Shown here in pieces: positions 1-9,932 of a stretch of DNA of 64,000 nucleotides. The notes below the pieces were generated by a model. It saw only the letters and a program-made list of their open reading frames with translations, did not search any database and had not been told where the DNA came from. Both the position numbers and the translations under genes were made by a program. This DNA comes from Zobellella taiwanensis. Lineage in GTDB: Bacteria > Pseudomonadota > Gammaproteobacteria > Enterobacterales > Aeromonadaceae. The stretch spans positions 32,560 to 96,559 of the forward strand of contig NZ_PXYH01000014.1 in NCBI RefSeq assembly GCF_003012795.1, in the 5' to 3' direction. Every line of letters starts with the position of its first letter. The stretch's first letter is position 1.

Positions 1-476
1 AGGACGTGAGCCGCATCCGCCGCGGCGACATTCCCTATGTGCGCCGGCGCATCGGCATGATTTTCCAGGATCACCACCTGATCAATGGCCGCACCGTGTT
101 CGACAACGTCGCCCTGCCGCTGGTGATCGAGGGCTATGGCCACCAGGATATCCGCCGGCGGGTGTCGGCGGCCCTGGACAAGGTGGGTCTGCACGGCAAG
201 GACCGCTACTACCCGCCCATGCTCTCGGGGGGGGAGCAGCAGCGGGTGGGCATTGCCCGGGCCATCGTCAACAAGCCCTCGCTGCTGCTGGCGGACGAGC
301 CCACCGGTAATCTGGATCCGGAGCTGTCGATGGAAATACTGCATCTGTTCGAGGCCTTCAACCGGGTGGGGGTGAGCGTACTGATCGCCACCCATGATAC
401 CGGCCTGATCAACTCCCTGCGTTACCGTACCCTGACCCTCAATGCGGGTCGCATGCTGGTGGAGGATGAGCAATGA
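1..476 (+). CDS. ftsE: Cell division ATP-binding protein FtsE (5' truncated by window edge)
   Basis: This is the C-terminal part of the ATPase of the FtsEX division complex; the Walker A region lies upstream of base 1. Visible are the Q-loop segment IFQDHHL, the ABC signature LSGGEQQR, the Walker B stretch LLLADEPTGNLD and the H-loop ATHD. FtsEX sits at the septum and, by family knowledge, activates peptidoglycan hydrolysis through EnvC, which is encoded at 7130-8389 here. The stop codon overlaps the ftsX start in an ATGA, so the two are translationally coupled. The frame is open from the window edge, so no start is assigned. Confidence 0.96.
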   Translation, partial: DVSRIRRGDIPYVRRRIGMIFQDHHLINGRTVFDNVALPLVIEGYGHQDIRRRVSAALDKVGLHGKDRYYPPMLSGGEQQRVGIARAIVNKPSLLLADEPTGNLDPELSMEILHLFEAFNRVGVSVLIATHDTGLINSLRYRTLTLNAGRMLVEDEQ

Positions 477-1426
477 GCCAGCAGGAACACAAACTGGCCT
501 GGCACCGGCGCCTGGCCATGTACTGGGTGGACCACCTGCGCCAGCTGTTTGCCAGCCTGGGCGAGCTGTGGCGAACCCCGCTCAGTTCGCTGATGACCAT
601 AGCGGTGCTGGGGGTTAGCCTGGCGTTGCCGGCCAGCTTCTATGTGCTGCTGAAAAATGCCGAATCGGTCAGTCAATTCTGGCAAAGCAAGGCCCAGATC
701 AGTCTTTACCTGCGCCAGGAGGCGGAGCCGGCCCAGGTCACCGATTTGCAGCAGCGGCTGGCGGCCATGGAGGAGATAGACCAGGTCAGCTATATCAGTC
801 CCGAGCAGGGGCTGGCCGATTTCAGTGGTGCCGCCGGTTTTGCCGAGGCATTGCCCTTGCTGGAAGACAACCCCTTGCCGGCGGTGTTCATCCTCAACCT
901 GTCCGAGACCGGCCGGGCGCCCGATGCGGCCGAATTGTTGCTGGCCGACATGAATGCCGAACCGGCTGTGGCTAACGCCCGGCTGGACATGGCCTGGCTG
1001 GCCCGGTTGTCGGGCATAGTGGATCTGCTGCGTCAGGCGGTCATCGGCATGGCAGTACTGCTGCTGGCCGGGGTGCTGCTGGTGGTCAGCAATACCCTGC
1101 GGCTCAATATCCTCAATTGCCGCTATGAAATCGAGGTGATGAAGCTGGTGGGCGCCACCGACGGCTTTATCCAGCGGCCCTTTCTCTATGTGGGGCTATG
1201 GTATGGCATTATCGGCGGCTTGCTGGCCTGGTGGCTGACCCTGGTGATGGTGTTTTGGCTCAGCCACAAGGTCAATGCGCTGGCGGCCCTGTACCAGAGC
1301 AATTTTCATCTGCTGGGGCTGGGAATGCGGGAAAGCTTGCTGCTGATCCTGACGGGCACCCTGCTCAGCCTGCTGGCTTCGGGCTTTTCGGTGCGCCGCC
1401 ATATCCGGGCCATAGAGCCGGGTTGA
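473..1426 (+). CDS. ftsX: Cell division permease-like protein FtsX
   Basis: Inner-membrane partner of FtsE; it relays ATP hydrolysis to the periplasmic activator EnvC. The 317-aa protein has a cytoplasmic N-terminus, a first membrane segment near residues 40-65, a periplasmic domain of about 110 residues, then three C-terminal hydrophobic segments (roughly 185-205, 235-260 and 280-305). This is the usual FtsX layout, and the length is slightly below the E. coli protein. A conserved family segment, [11 protein letters not shown], precedes the third membrane helix. It overlaps ftsE by 4 bp and is followed, as in E. coli, by rpoH. Confidence 0.95.
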   Translation: MSQQEHKLAWHRRLAMYWVDHLRQLFASLGELWRTPLSSLMTIAVLGVSLALPASFYVLLKNAESVSQFWQSKAQISLYLRQEAEPAQVTDLQQRLAAMEEIDQVSYISPEQGLADFSGAAGFAEALPLLEDNPLPAVFILNLSETGRAPDAAELLLADMNAEPAVANARLDMAWLARLSGIVDLLRQAVIGMAVLLLAGVLLVVSNTLRLNILNCRYEIEVMKLVGATDGFIQRPFLYVGLWYGIIGGLLAWWLTLVMVFWLSHKVNALAALYQSNFHLLGLGMRESLLLILTGTLLSLLASGFSVRRHIRAIEPG

Positions 1427-1476
1427 ACTCATGGGCCCGACTGTGGTCTTATTGGGGCAATACTGCGGGGCGCCCC

Positions 1477-1504
1477 TTGACTTTCGGGCCCGGATCCATA
1501 AATT
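1477..1504 (+). promoter_or_regulatory. Possible rpoH promoter
   Basis: TTGACT (1477-1482), then after 16 bp TAAATT (1499-1504), lie in the 160-bp ftsX-rpoH gap. The -35 matches the sigma-70 consensus well and the -10 only moderately. In E. coli rpoH has several promoters, including sigma-E-dependent ones, so this may not be the only start. Confidence 0.3.
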
Positions 1505-1586
1505 TTGCGCAGCGCGTATGCGCGCAGCCAGACAACCCATGTCATTGCAGGGTGCCGAACGCAGCCGTTTGATACGGAGTCATGTA

Positions 1587-2459
1587 ATGAACAAGAGTTT
1601 GATGACGACAGATTTTCAGCGCCACTTCGCCCTGGTTCCCCAGGGCAGCCTGGAGGCCTATATCCAGGCAGTCAATACCATTCCCGTGCTCAGCGCCGAG
1701 GAAGAGAAATCCCTGGCCGAACGGCTGCAGAACGACGGCGATCTGAGCGCCGCCCGGCAGTTGATCATGTCGCACCTGCGCTTTGTGGTGCATATCGCCA
1801 AGAGCTACGCGGGCTATGGTCTGCCCCAGGCGGACCTGATCCAGGAAGGCAATATCGGCCTGATGAAGGCGGTGAAGCGCTTCGATCCCACAGTCGGTGT
1901 TCGGCTGGTGTCCTTTGCTGTGCACTGGATCAAGGCCGAGATCCACGAATACGTGCTGCGTAACTGGCGGGTGGTCAAGGTGGCCACCACCAAGGCCCAG
2001 CGCAAACTGTTCTTTAATCTGCGCAAGTCCAAAAAACGCCTGGGCTGGTTCAACCAGCAGGAAGTGAACACCGTCGCCGAAGATCTTGGCGTCTCGCCGG
2101 CCGAGGTGCTGGAAATGGAGTCGCGCATGAGCGCCCAGGATCAGGCTTTCGACCTGGCCTCCGATGACGACGACAAGGACACCAGTTTCTCGCCGGTACA
2201 CTACCTGGAAGACAAGAGTTCCGACGTAGCCCATCAGGTGGAAGAAGCCAATTGGGAGCAGGCCGCCAATCGCCGCCTGCGCGCTGCCCTCGATGCCCTG
2301 GACGATCGTAGCCGGCGCATTATCCAGGCCCGCTGGCTGGATGAAGACGACAAGAGCACGCTGCAGAGCCTGGCCGACGAATACGGCGTCTCCGCCGAGC
2401 GCATTCGCCAGCTGGAGAAAACCGCCCTGAAAAAACTCAAGGCGGCCATGGACGCCTGA
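1587..2459 (+). CDS. rpoH: RNA polymerase heat-shock sigma factor RpoH (sigma-32)
   Basis: Alternative sigma factor that directs RNA polymerase to heat-shock promoters. The 290-aa product (E. coli about 284) contains sigma region 2 with [18 protein letters not shown] and [19 protein letters not shown], the RpoH box QRKLFFNLR near residues 138-146 (FtsH/DnaK-linked turnover), and a region-4 helix-turn-helix ending [19 protein letters not shown]. The start at 1587 is chosen because ggag lies 7 nt upstream and the N-terminus matches family length; an in-frame upstream start at 1431 would add 52 unrelated residues. It is followed by a strong terminator. Confidence 0.96.
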   Translation: MNKSLMTTDFQRHFALVPQGSLEAYIQAVNTIPVLSAEEEKSLAERLQNDGDLSAARQLIMSHLRFVVHIAKSYAGYGLPQADLIQEGNIGLMKAVKRFDPTVGVRLVSFAVHWIKAEIHEYVLRNWRVVKVATTKAQRKLFFNLRKSKKRLGWFNQQEVNTVAEDLGVSPAEVLEMESRMSAQDQAFDLASDDDDKDTSFSPVHYLEDKSSDVAHQVEEANWEQAANRRLRAALDALDDRSRRIIQARWLDEDDKSTLQSLADEYGVSAERIRQLEKTALKKLKAAMDA

Positions 2460-2474
2460 GCCCAGCGTTATAAT

Positions 2475-2502
2475 AAAAAAAGGCCCCGACGGGGCCTTTT
2501 TT
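2475..2502 (+). terminator. Rho-independent terminator after rpoH
   Basis: Stem AGGCCCC / GGGGCCT (2481-2497) with a 3-nt loop, preceded by A7 and followed by T5. The flanking A and T runs would let it work in either direction, but it sits directly after rpoH. Confidence 0.9.
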
Positions 2503-2541
2503 CCGTAAGCGATTCAACCATCCGAAAGCAGGACAGCCCCC

Positions 2542-3192
2542 ATGAAAATACTGAAGCATCTGTTTGACAACAACCGGGAATGGTCCGAAAAAATCAAGGC
2601 GGAAGATCCCACCTTTTTTGAGCAGCTGGCTCTGCAGCAGGCGCCCGAGTACCTGTGGATCGGTTGTTCCGACAGCCGGGTGCCCGCCAACCAGCTCACC
2701 GGCCTGCTGCCCGGCGATGTCTTCGTGCATCGCAACGTGGCCAACCTGGTGGTGCATACGGACTTCAACTGCCTGTCGGTGGTACAATACGCCGTTGAAG
2801 TCCTCAAGGTGAAGCACATCATCATCTGCGGCCACTATGGCTGCGGTGGGGTGCTGGCGGCCATGCAGAACAAGGAACTGGGTCTTATCGACAACTGGCT
2901 GCGCAACATCAAGGACATCTGCCACAAGCACGAGGAAGCGCTGAGTGCCATTGCGGATCAGCAGACCCGGGAAGACTACATGTGCGAACTGAACGTGGTG
3001 GAACAGGTGGCCAACCTGTGTCACACCACCATAGTGCAGAATGCCTGGAAACAGGGCCAGGCCCTGTCGGTGCACGGCTGGGTATACGGCATCAAGGACG
3101 GCAAGCTGCATGATCTCGACGTCTGTGTAACCGGCGTGGAACAGATTCCCGATGTCTACCGCATCTTCCGCCAGCGCATTCTGGGTAAATAG
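2542..3192 (+). CDS. can: Beta-class carbonic anhydrase Can
   Basis: Zinc enzyme that interconverts CO2 and bicarbonate in the cytoplasm, supplying bicarbonate to carboxylases such as the PEP carboxylase encoded at 32028-34649. The ligands and catalytic residues are all present: Cys42 and Asp44 in IGCSDSR, and His98 and Cys101 in CGHYGCGG. The 216 residues match the E. coli Can length and sequence pattern closely, including [12 protein letters not shown] and the C-terminal [10 protein letters not shown]. An AGGA lies about 8 nt before the start. It appears to be a single-gene unit between the rpoH terminator and glpX. Confidence 0.95.
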   Translation: MKILKHLFDNNREWSEKIKAEDPTFFEQLALQQAPEYLWIGCSDSRVPANQLTGLLPGDVFVHRNVANLVVHTDFNCLSVVQYAVEVLKVKHIIICGHYGCGGVLAAMQNKELGLIDNWLRNIKDICHKHEEALSAIADQQTREDYMCELNVVEQVANLCHTTIVQNAWKQGQALSVHGWVYGIKDGKLHDLDVCVTGVEQIPDVYRIFRQRILGK

Positions 3193-3224
3193 CGACACAA
3201 CTTGCATTATTTTAGGAAGACTCC

Positions 3225-4232
3225 ATGAGACGTGAACTGGCCATTGAATTTTCCCGGGTGACCGAAGCGGCGGCCCTGGCCGGCTACAAGTGGTTGGGCC
3301 GGGGCGACAAAAACATTGCCGACGGCGCCGCCGTGGCGGCCATGCGTCATGTGCTGAATGAAATCGAAATCAGCGGCGAGGTGGTGATCGGCGAGGGCGA
3401 GATCGACGAGGCGCCCATGCTCTACATTGGCGAACGGGTCGGCAAGGGCGGCGATGAGGTGGATATCGCGGTGGACCCCATCGAGGGTACCCGCATGACC
3501 GCCATGGGCCAGTCCAACGCCCTGGCGGTGATGGCGGTGGGCGAGAAGGGGGCTTTCCTGCGTGCCCCCGACATGTACATGGAAAAGCTGATTGTCGGTG
3601 CCGGTGCCAAGGGCGCCATCGATCTGGACAAGTCTCTCGAGCAGAACATCAAGGCTGTGGCGAAAGCCCTTAACAAGCCCTTGTCCCGCTTTACCGTGAT
3701 TACCCTGGCCAAGCCACGCCACGACAAGGCGATCAAGACCATGCAGGCCCTGGGGGTGCGGGTGTTTGCCATTCCCGACGGTGACGTGGCCGCTTCCATC
3801 CTGGCCTGCATTCCCGAGAGCGAAGTGGACATGCTCTACGGGGTGGGCGGCGCGCCGGAAGGCGTGATTTCCGCCGCCGTGGTGCGCGCCCTGGACGGCG
3901 ACATGCAGGCCCGGCTGGTGCCGCGCTATGAAGTGAAAGGTCCGGACGAAGAAAGCCTTGAGCTGGGCCGGCAGGAAATCGCCCGTTGCGAGCAGATGGG
4001 CATCGAGGTCGGCAAGGTGCTCCGGCTCGAGGACATGGCCCGCACCGACAACGTCATCTTCTCCGCCACCGGCATTACCAAGGGCGATCTGCTGGAAGGC
4101 ATCAGCAGCGACGGCCACTATGCCCACACCGAGACCCTGGTGATCCGCGGCAAGTCGCGTACCATACGCCGCATTCGCTCGACCCATATTCTGTCACGCA
4201 AGGATCAGCGCCTGCAGGACATTATCCTGTAA
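3225..4232 (+). CDS. glpX: Fructose-1,6-bisphosphatase class II
   Basis: Hydrolyses fructose 1,6-bisphosphate to fructose 6-phosphate in gluconeogenesis. The 335-aa protein carries the class II metal/substrate motifs GEGEIDEAPML and DPIEGTRMTAMGQ, and the substrate-binding stretch GGAPEGVISAA. AGGAAG lies just before the start. It is transcribed away from can with a 32-bp gap and is convergent with fumC, with a strong terminator between. In E. coli glpX belongs to the glpFKX operon; here it stands apart from glycerol genes. Confidence 0.95.
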   Translation: MRRELAIEFSRVTEAAALAGYKWLGRGDKNIADGAAVAAMRHVLNEIEISGEVVIGEGEIDEAPMLYIGERVGKGGDEVDIAVDPIEGTRMTAMGQSNALAVMAVGEKGAFLRAPDMYMEKLIVGAGAKGAIDLDKSLEQNIKAVAKALNKPLSRFTVITLAKPRHDKAIKTMQALGVRVFAIPDGDVAASILACIPESEVDMLYGVGGAPEGVISAAVVRALDGDMQARLVPRYEVKGPDEESLELGRQEIARCEQMGIEVGKVLRLEDMARTDNVIFSATGITKGDLLEGISSDGHYAHTETLVIRGKSRTIRRIRSTHILSRKDQRLQDIIL

Positions 4233-4254
4233 CGGCGAAATCGCCATGGGTAAA

Positions 4255-4278
4255 GGGATGCGGACGCATCCCTTTTTT
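4255..4278 (+). terminator. Rho-independent terminator after glpX
   Basis: GGGATGCG-GA-CGCATCCC (4255-4272), a perfect 8-bp stem, followed by T6. It lies 22 bp after the glpX stop and separates glpX from convergent fumC. Confidence 0.88.
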
Positions 4279-4339
4279 GTTCTGGCGTGAAGGCCGGATG
4301 CGGTTAGACAAGAGCCGACCACGGATCCCTGGGCGGGCC

Positions 4340-5716
4340 CTATTCCTGACGGCTGCCCCGGGCCAGTGCGGCCGGGTCGAGCAGCCGGCGCAGCTCGTTT
4401 TCCGACAACTCGGTTTCCTCCAGCGCCACCTCCAGTATGGGCCTGTTTTCGGCATAGGCCTTTTTGGCAATATCGGCGGCTCTGGCATAGCCGATTTCCG
4501 GGTTCAGCGCCGTCACCAGTATGGGATTCCTGGCCAGGCTCTGTTCAATTCGCTCCCGGTTGACGGTAAAGCCGGCAATGGTATCGGCCAGCAGGGGAAC
4601 GCCGTTGGCCAGCAAGCGGAGCATGGTGAGCAGGTTGTTGGCCACCAGCGGCAGCATCACATTGAGCTGGAAGTTGCCGGACTGGCCGGCCACCGTGATG
4701 GCGGTATCCAGCCCGATCACCTGGGCCGCGACCATGGCTACCGCCTCGGGGATCACCGGGTTGACCTTGCCGGGCATGATGGAGGAGCCGGGTTGCAGCG
4801 CCGGCAGCTGGATTTCGGCCAGGCCGGTGAGCGGGCCCGAGTTCATCCAGCGCAGATCGTTGGCGATTTTTATCAGCGCCACCGCCAGGGTCTTGAGCTG
4901 GCCGGACAGCTCCACCGCCGTGTCCTGGCTGCTCAGGCTGTAGAAGTAGTCGTCCGCCGGACAGAAGTCGAGGCCGGTGTGGCGGTTGAGGTAGTCGCAG
5001 GCCAGTTCGGCCTGGCGCGGATCGGCGTTGATGCCGGTGCCGATGGCGGTACCGCCCAGGGCCAGTTGCTGCAGCCGGCTCTGCAATCCCTCCAGCCGTT
5101 CCCGGCCATGGCGCACCTGGGTGGCCCAACCGCCCAGTTCCTGGTCGAAACGCAACGGCATGGCGTCCATCAGATGGGTACGGCCGGTCTTCACCTGATC
5201 CTGCAACTGCTCGGCCTTGGTGAGGATGGCCTGCTCCAACTGGTGCAGGGCGGGCAGCAGCTCGCGGCTGAGGGCAAGGGCGGCGCTGACATGGATAGCG
5301 GAAGGGATGACGTCATTGGAGCTCTGCCCCATGTTGACGTCGTCATTGGCGCCCACATCCCGCCCCAGGTCGGCGGCAGCCAGCCGGGCCAGTACCTCGT
5401 TGACGTTCATATTGGTGCTGGTGCCGGAACCGGTCTGGTAGACGTCGATGGGAAAGGCGGCGGCATGACCACCGGCAATGATTTCCTCGGCGGCCCTGAT
5501 GATGGCGTCGGCCTTGTCCCGCTCCAGCCGCTTGAGTTCACCGTTGGCATGGGCGCAGGCCGCCTTGATCCGAGCCAGGGAACGGATGAAGGCCGCGGGC
5601 ATGGGCTGCCCTGAAATAGGGAAGTTGTTGATGGCGCGCTGGGTCTGGGCACCATAGAGGGCATCGGCAGGCACCTGGATGTCGCCCATGGAGTCCCGTT
5701 CGGTTCTCATCTTCAT
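4340..5716 (-). CDS. fumC: Class II fumarate hydratase FumC
   Basis: Iron-independent fumarase, interconverting fumarate and malate in the TCA cycle. The 458-aa protein has the aspartase/fumarase signature GSSIMPGKVNP, the substrate-site stretches TGSGTSTNMN and SQSSNDV-like QSSNDVIPSA, and the catalytic-histidine region GRTHLMDA. It starts KMRTERDSMGDIQVPAD, close to E. coli FumC. It is slightly shorter than the usual 465 or so residues, with nothing missing in the core. It reads toward glpX and is downstream of the PanM-like gene on the same strand (72-bp gap). Confidence 0.95.
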   Translation of the reverse strand: MKMRTERDSMGDIQVPADALYGAQTQRAINNFPISGQPMPAAFIRSLARIKAACAHANGELKRLERDKADAIIRAAEEIIAGGHAAAFPIDVYQTGSGTSTNMNVNEVLARLAAADLGRDVGANDDVNMGQSSNDVIPSAIHVSAALALSRELLPALHQLEQAILTKAEQLQDQVKTGRTHLMDAMPLRFDQELGGWATQVRHGRERLEGLQSRLQQLALGGTAIGTGINADPRQAELACDYLNRHTGLDFCPADDYFYSLSSQDTAVELSGQLKTLAVALIKIANDLRWMNSGPLTGLAEIQLPALQPGSSIMPGKVNPVIPEAVAMVAAQVIGLDTAITVAGQSGNFQLNVMLPLVANNLLTMLRLLANGVPLLADTIAGFTVNRERIEQSLARNPILVTALNPEIGYARAADIAKKAYAENRPILEVALEETELSENELRRLLDPAALARGSRQE

Positions 5717-5787
5717 TACCCTTTCCTTCTGTTATTGGCCCGGGGCGGCAAAAACAAGGTGCTGTTGTGCCGGGATTTTTTCAGCCT

Positions 5788-6165
5788 TTATTCATACAGA
5801 CAACAGCTTAGCACCGCCTCCCGGGGCCGGAAGCCCTGGCTGTGCAAAAAGGCGGCAAGGCTCTCCCGTTCCCCCTCTGGCGCCTGGGCCGGATCGCAGT
5901 CGAGTCGTGCCAGGCCGGCCGCCTTGGCCTCCAGCTTTAGCTGGTGCAGTAGCTCCCGGCCTATGCCCCGGCGGCGGGTAATATCGCGTACCGCGATAAA
6001 ATCGATGTTTTCGTCCCGGCGCCAGGCCAGGGCGACCGCCCTGTCGTTGAAGGTGGTGAGGTAGAGCTTGCCCTGAGTAGGCAGGGAGCGGCCCTGCAGG
6101 ATCAGCTCGGCGTGGTGGCGGTGTTGTTCGGGCAGTCGGGAGAGGCAGTGTACAGTCAGGCGCAT
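5788..6165 (-). CDS. panM: GNAT-fold protein, probable PanD autocleavage activator PanM (PanZ)
   Basis: Small GNAT-family protein of about 125 residues. The acetyl-CoA loop region VRDITRRRGIGRELL closely resembles E. coli PanM/PanZ (VREVTRRRGVG), which promotes self-cleavage of aspartate decarboxylase PanD and so beta-alanine/pantothenate synthesis. An in-frame ATG at 6183 also exists; the internal ATG at 6165 (MRLTVHCL) is preferred because it aligns with PanM and has aagga upstream. panD is not in this window. A general GNAT acetyltransferase is the alternative reading. Confidence 0.75.
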   Translation of the reverse strand: MRLTVHCLSRLPEQHRHHAELILQGRSLPTQGKLYLTTFNDRAVALAWRRDENIDFIAVRDITRRRGIGRELLHQLKLEAKAAGLARLDCDPAQAPEGERESLAAFLHSQGFRPREAVLSCCLYE

Positions 6166-6278
6166 TGTCTTTTCCTTGGCCATAAAATCCTGAGTTTACC
6201 ATGGCCGGGATCGACAAGGGGCGATGGCCGTTGCATCATGGCCCTGTCATTTCAGGCAACAGGAGGTCGGCGTCCGCC

Positions 6279-6842
6279 ATGAGTGCAGACACCACAGCAA
6301 TCAACCGTCACATGACCCATTTTGACCGCCATTCCAGCTTCTGGCTGTTCGGTTACGGTTCTCTTATCTGGAAGGCGGATTTTCCCTTTTTGGAACGCCG
6401 CCCGGCCTGGATCGAGGGCTGGGCACGGCGGTTCTGGCAGGGCTCCCACGACCATAGGGGCACGGCCGAAGCGCCCGGCCGGGTGGTCACCCTGGTGCGG
6501 GAGCCGGGGGCGCGCTGCCACGGCATGGCTTATCGCATCGAACCCGATACCCTGGGCGCCCTGGATCTGCGCGAGAAGAACGGCTACCTGCGGGAAAAGG
6601 TCGAACTGCACCTGGATGGCGGCGGCGTGGAGGAAGGGCTTGTTTACCTGGCTACCGCCGACAATGCCGCCTTTCTGGGGGAGGCGCCGCTGGCGGCCAT
6701 GGCCGGTCAAATCGCCCGGGCGCGGGGTCCGAGCGGCAGCAACCGGGACTACCTGATCAACCTGGCTCTCTCCCTGGCGGCTTTGAATGCCCGGGATGCC
6801 CATGTGGACGCCCTGGTGGCCGCGCTGCCCGAGCAGGACTGA
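6279..6842 (+). CDS. chaC: Gamma-glutamylcyclotransferase ChaC
   Basis: Glutathione-specific gamma-glutamylcyclotransferase: cleaves glutathione to 5-oxoproline and Cys-Gly. The hallmark fold start WLFGYGSLIWKADFPF and the later REKNGYLREKVEL segment with its conserved Glu are typical of ChaC. The start at 6279 gives 187 residues and has AGGAGG upstream (6261-6266, a rather long 12-nt spacing); 6312 is a possible alternative, and an upstream in-frame start at 6201 looks spurious. Divergent from the PanM-like gene. Confidence 0.85.
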   Translation: MSADTTAINRHMTHFDRHSSFWLFGYGSLIWKADFPFLERRPAWIEGWARRFWQGSHDHRGTAEAPGRVVTLVREPGARCHGMAYRIEPDTLGALDLREKNGYLREKVELHLDGGGVEEGLVYLATADNAAFLGEAPLAAMAGQIARARGPSGSNRDYLINLALSLAALNARDAHVDALVAALPEQD

Positions 6843-6892
6843 AGCGGCGGCGGGAACAGGCTATACTGCCTGCCCCAATGGCGAGGTGTGGT

Positions 6893-7144
6893 ATGGAATG
6901 TCGAAGCGGTTGCGGTGCCTGTTGCATCGCCCCCAGTATCAGTGGTCCCCTGCCGGGCAGGCCGCAAGGCAAGCCCGCCGGCGAAGCCTGCCCGCATTTG
7001 CTGGCGGACATGCGCTGTGCCCTGTTTGGGCACCCCGAGCGACCGGCGGTATGCGGTCGTTTCAAGCCGGCGGCGGATGTGTGTGGCAATGGCCGGGATG
7101 AGGCGTTGTGGCTGATTGGCGAACTGGAGTCAGCGACGAGCTAG
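6893..7144 (+). CDS. YkgJ-family cysteine-cluster protein
   Basis: An 83-aa protein with seven cysteines, starting MECRSGCGACC and continuing CPHLLADMRCALFG and PAVCGRFKP, the pattern of the YkgJ/zinc- or iron-chelating domain family. Function is not established; the clustered cysteines suggest metal binding. The start at 6893 is chosen because the family begins at MEC. Its 3' end overlaps convergent envC by 15 bp. Confidence 0.8.
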   Translation: MECRSGCGACCIAPSISGPLPGRPQGKPAGEACPHLLADMRCALFGHPERPAVCGRFKPAADVCGNGRDEALWLIGELESATS

Positions 7145-8389
7145 CCAGGGCAGGGGGTCTATGGCCTGGCCCTGGTAGCGAATTTCGAAATACAGTCCAG
7201 ATCGGCTTTGGCCGCCGCTTTCACCACTGAGGGCGATGGTCTGGCCGGCGCTGACCCTGTCTCCGGGGCCGAGCAGCAGGGACTGGTTATGGCCGTAGAG
7301 GCTCATATAGCCCTTGCCGTGATCGATGACCATTACCATGCCAAAACCGTTGAGCCAGTCGGCGTATACCACCTGGCCATTGGCGACGGCCCGCACGTCC
7401 CGCCCGGCGGGGGCGCCAATCAGCAGTCCCTTCCAGGTGAGCTGGCTGGTGCGGGCCGTGCCGAAGCGGTGTACCAACTGGCCATTGAGCGGCCAGGGCA
7501 GGCTGCCCTTGGCCAGGCCACCGAAATTGCCGCTGGGCTTGGCGACGACCGGGGTTCGACCCGAGCCGCCGGCCGGGACCGACGTTGGGGTTTGCTCCCG
7601 CTCGGCCCGCTCCTGGGCCAGACGCTCGCGCTCCTGCCGCTCCCGTTCGGCTTTTTCCCGGGCGGCCTGCTCCCGTGCGGCCCTTTCCTGAGCCGCCTTG
7701 ATTTGCTGTTCCAGCTGGTTGGCGGCCTGCTGCAGACTGGTCAGGCGCTGGTTGCCCTGCTGCAGGTTGGCGTTAAGCTGTTTGGCGGTGTCGTTGCGCT
7801 TGGCCTGCTGGGCCTCGAGCTGTTGCTGCTCGGTCTGCTGCCGGGCCAGCAACTGGTTGAGCTGGTTGCGGCTTTGTTCTGCCTGGCGGCGGTTGTCGGC
7901 CAGCCGTTCCCGGGTCTGGGACAGTTCCTTGAGGGCGTCGGCCCGCACCTGGTTGAGGTGGGCGTAATAGTGCAGCAGCCTGTCTATGTCGGTACTGTCC
8001 TGGCCGTTGAGCAATAGTTTGAGATAATCGTGGCGGCCGTTCTGGTAGGCGGCCCTGAGCTGTTCCGCCAGCAGCTGTTGCTGGCGTTGCGACTGGCGGT
8101 TCAGCTCTTCGTGTTCCCGCTCAAGGCGGGCGAGGGTGGTTTCCAGCTCGGTCAGCCGGTTGCGGGTCTGGTTCAGCTCACGGGCCTGGGCGGAAATCGC
8201 TTTTTCATCCCGGGCAAGCTGCTGTTGCAGCGCCTTCAGCTGTTTTTGCTGTTGCTGGACATCCTGCCGCTGGCTGGCGATTTGCCCCTGCACCTTCTTG
8301 AGCTCGGCACCGTCATCCGCCCATGCGAAAGCACCGGCCATCAGGCCGGTGCTCAGCAACATCGAAACAATCAGTCTGTGCAAGCCCAT
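7130..8389 (-). CDS. envC: Murein hydrolase activator EnvC
   Basis: Periplasmic activator of the division amidases AmiA/AmiB, itself controlled by FtsEX (encoded at 1-1426). The 419-aa protein has an N-terminal signal peptide ending near AFAWA (about residue 24), a long Gln/Glu/Arg-rich coiled coil to about residue 260 and a C-terminal LytM domain. The LytM zinc ligands are missing (WKGLLIGAP and GLYFEIR where active enzymes have His/Asp and HxH), as expected for an EnvC-type activator rather than a hydrolase. It lies 10 bp downstream of gpmI on the same strand. Confidence 0.93.
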   Translation of the reverse strand: MGLHRLIVSMLLSTGLMAGAFAWADDGAELKKVQGQIASQRQDVQQQQKQLKALQQQLARDEKAISAQARELNQTRNRLTELETTLARLEREHEELNRQSQRQQQLLAEQLRAAYQNGRHDYLKLLLNGQDSTDIDRLLHYYAHLNQVRADALKELSQTRERLADNRRQAEQSRNQLNQLLARQQTEQQQLEAQQAKRNDTAKQLNANLQQGNQRLTSLQQAANQLEQQIKAAQERAAREQAAREKAERERQERERLAQERAEREQTPTSVPAGGSGRTPVVAKPSGNFGGLAKGSLPWPLNGQLVHRFGTARTSQLTWKGLLIGAPAGRDVRAVANGQVVYADWLNGFGMVMVIDHGKGYMSLYGHNQSLLLGPGDRVSAGQTIALSGESGGQSRSGLYFEIRYQGQAIDPLPWLARR

Positions 8390-8399
8390 AGGGCCCTGA

Positions 8400-9932
8400 T
8401 TATTTCAGAACCATCAGAGGCTTGCCAGTCATTTGCTCGGGGATTTGCATACCCATCAGGCTCAGCATGGTGGGGGCCAGATCCGACAGCTTGCCGCCTT
8501 CCACCGGGGTGGCATCGCGGCCGACGTAGATCAGCGGCACCGGCAGGTTGGTGTGGGCGGTGTGCGCCTGTCCGGTCTCGGGATTGACCATCTGCTCGGC
8601 GTTGCCGTGGTCGGCGGTGATCAGGCATTCGCCCCCCACCTTTTCCAGGGCGGCGACCACCCGGCCGATGGAGTGGTCGACCGCTTCGCAGGCCTTGACC
8701 GCCGCTTCGAACACCCCGGTGTGGCCGACCATGTCGCCGTTGGGGTAGTTACAGATGATAACGTCGAATTGCCGGCTTTCGATGGCCTCGACCAGCTTGT
8801 CGGTGAGCTGTGCGGAGTTCATCTCCGGCTGCAGGTCGTAGGTGGCGACCTTGGGGCTGGGGATAAGCGTGCGCTGCTCGCCCGGGAAGCAGTCCTCGAT
8901 GCCGCCGTTGAAAAAGAAGGTCACGTGGGCGTACTTCTCGGTTTCGGAAATGCGCAGCTGGGTCTTGTCGTGCTTGGCCAGCCACTCGCCCAGGGTGTTT
9001 TCCAGCTGCTCGGGCGGATAGGCACAGCTGGTATGGATGTCGGCGGCGTATTCGGTGAGCATGACGAAGTCGCTTAAGCTCGGTCGAGCACTGCGCTCAA
9101 AGCCGGTGAAGTCCTCATCCACAAAGGCGCGGGTGATTTCACGGGCGCGGTCGGCGCGGAAGTTCATGAAGACGACAGCATCGCCGTCCTGCATGGCGAC
9201 CGGCTCACCCACTACTGTGGCCTTGACGAACTCGTCGTTCTCTTCCCGGGCATAGGCGGCCTGCAGGGCGTCCACCCCGGAGTCGTACTGGAATTCGGCC
9301 TTGCCCTGGGTCAGCAGGTCGTAGGCGCTTTGCACTCGATCCCAGCGGTTGTCGCGGTCCATGGCGAAGTAGCGGCCGACGAGGGAGGCCAGGCGGCCCT
9401 TGCCCAGTTCGGCGAAGAGGGCCTCGAAGCGCTCGAGGGACGCCTGGGCGGAGCGGGGTGCCACGTCGCGGCCGTCGAGAAAGGCATGTAAGTAAATTTC
9501 ATCGGCCCCGCGCTCGGCGGCCAGTTTGATCATGGCCGCGATCTGGTCTTCGTGACTGTGCACGCCGCCCGGTGACAGCAGGCCCATGATGTGCACCGCC
9601 CGGCTCCTGGCCTTGGCACCGTCCACCGCCTGGGTCAGCGCCGGGTTGGTGAAGAAGTCGCCGTCGGCGATGGCTTTGTCGATGCGGGTCAGATCCTGGT
9701 AGACGATACGGCCGGCGCCGATGTTGACGTGGCCCACTTCGGAGTTGCCCATCTGGCCGTCGGGCAGGCCGACGTCGTGGCCGGAGGTGGAGATCAGTAC
9801 CGAGGGGCGGGTTTGCATCAGATGGTCGAGAACCGGGGTGCGGGCGGTGTGAATGGCGTTGTGCTCTGTCTTTTCGCTGTAACCCCAGCCGTCCATGATG
9901 ATCAGAACCAGGGGTTTTTTGGTCGAGTTCAT
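8400..9932 (-). CDS. gpmI: 2,3-bisphosphoglycerate-independent phosphoglycerate mutase
   Basis: Manganese-dependent glycolytic mutase interconverting 3- and 2-phosphoglycerate. The 510-aa alkaline-phosphatase-fold protein has the first metal site MDGWGYSE, the phospho-serine loop [15 protein letters not shown], the phosphotransferase-insert motif SHEDQI, and late metal ligands in [11 protein letters not shown] and [10 protein letters not shown]. Length is normal. It heads a probable gpmI-envC operon, the order also seen in E. coli, and is divergent from the YibN-like gene. Confidence 0.96.
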   Translation of the reverse strand: MNSTKKPLVLIIMDGWGYSEKTEHNAIHTARTPVLDHLMQTRPSVLISTSGHDVGLPDGQMGNSEVGHVNIGAGRIVYQDLTRIDKAIADGDFFTNPALTQAVDGAKARSRAVHIMGLLSPGGVHSHEDQIAAMIKLAAERGADEIYLHAFLDGRDVAPRSAQASLERFEALFAELGKGRLASLVGRYFAMDRDNRWDRVQSAYDLLTQGKAEFQYDSGVDALQAAYAREENDEFVKATVVGEPVAMQDGDAVVFMNFRADRAREITRAFVDEDFTGFERSARPSLSDFVMLTEYAADIHTSCAYPPEQLENTLGEWLAKHDKTQLRISETEKYAHVTFFFNGGIEDCFPGEQRTLIPSPKVATYDLQPEMNSAQLTDKLVEAIESRQFDVIICNYPNGDMVGHTGVFEAAVKACEAVDHSIGRVVAALEKVGGECLITADHGNAEQMVNPETGQAHTAHTNLPVPLIYVGRDATPVEGGKLSDLAPTMLSLMGMQIPEQMTGKPLMVLK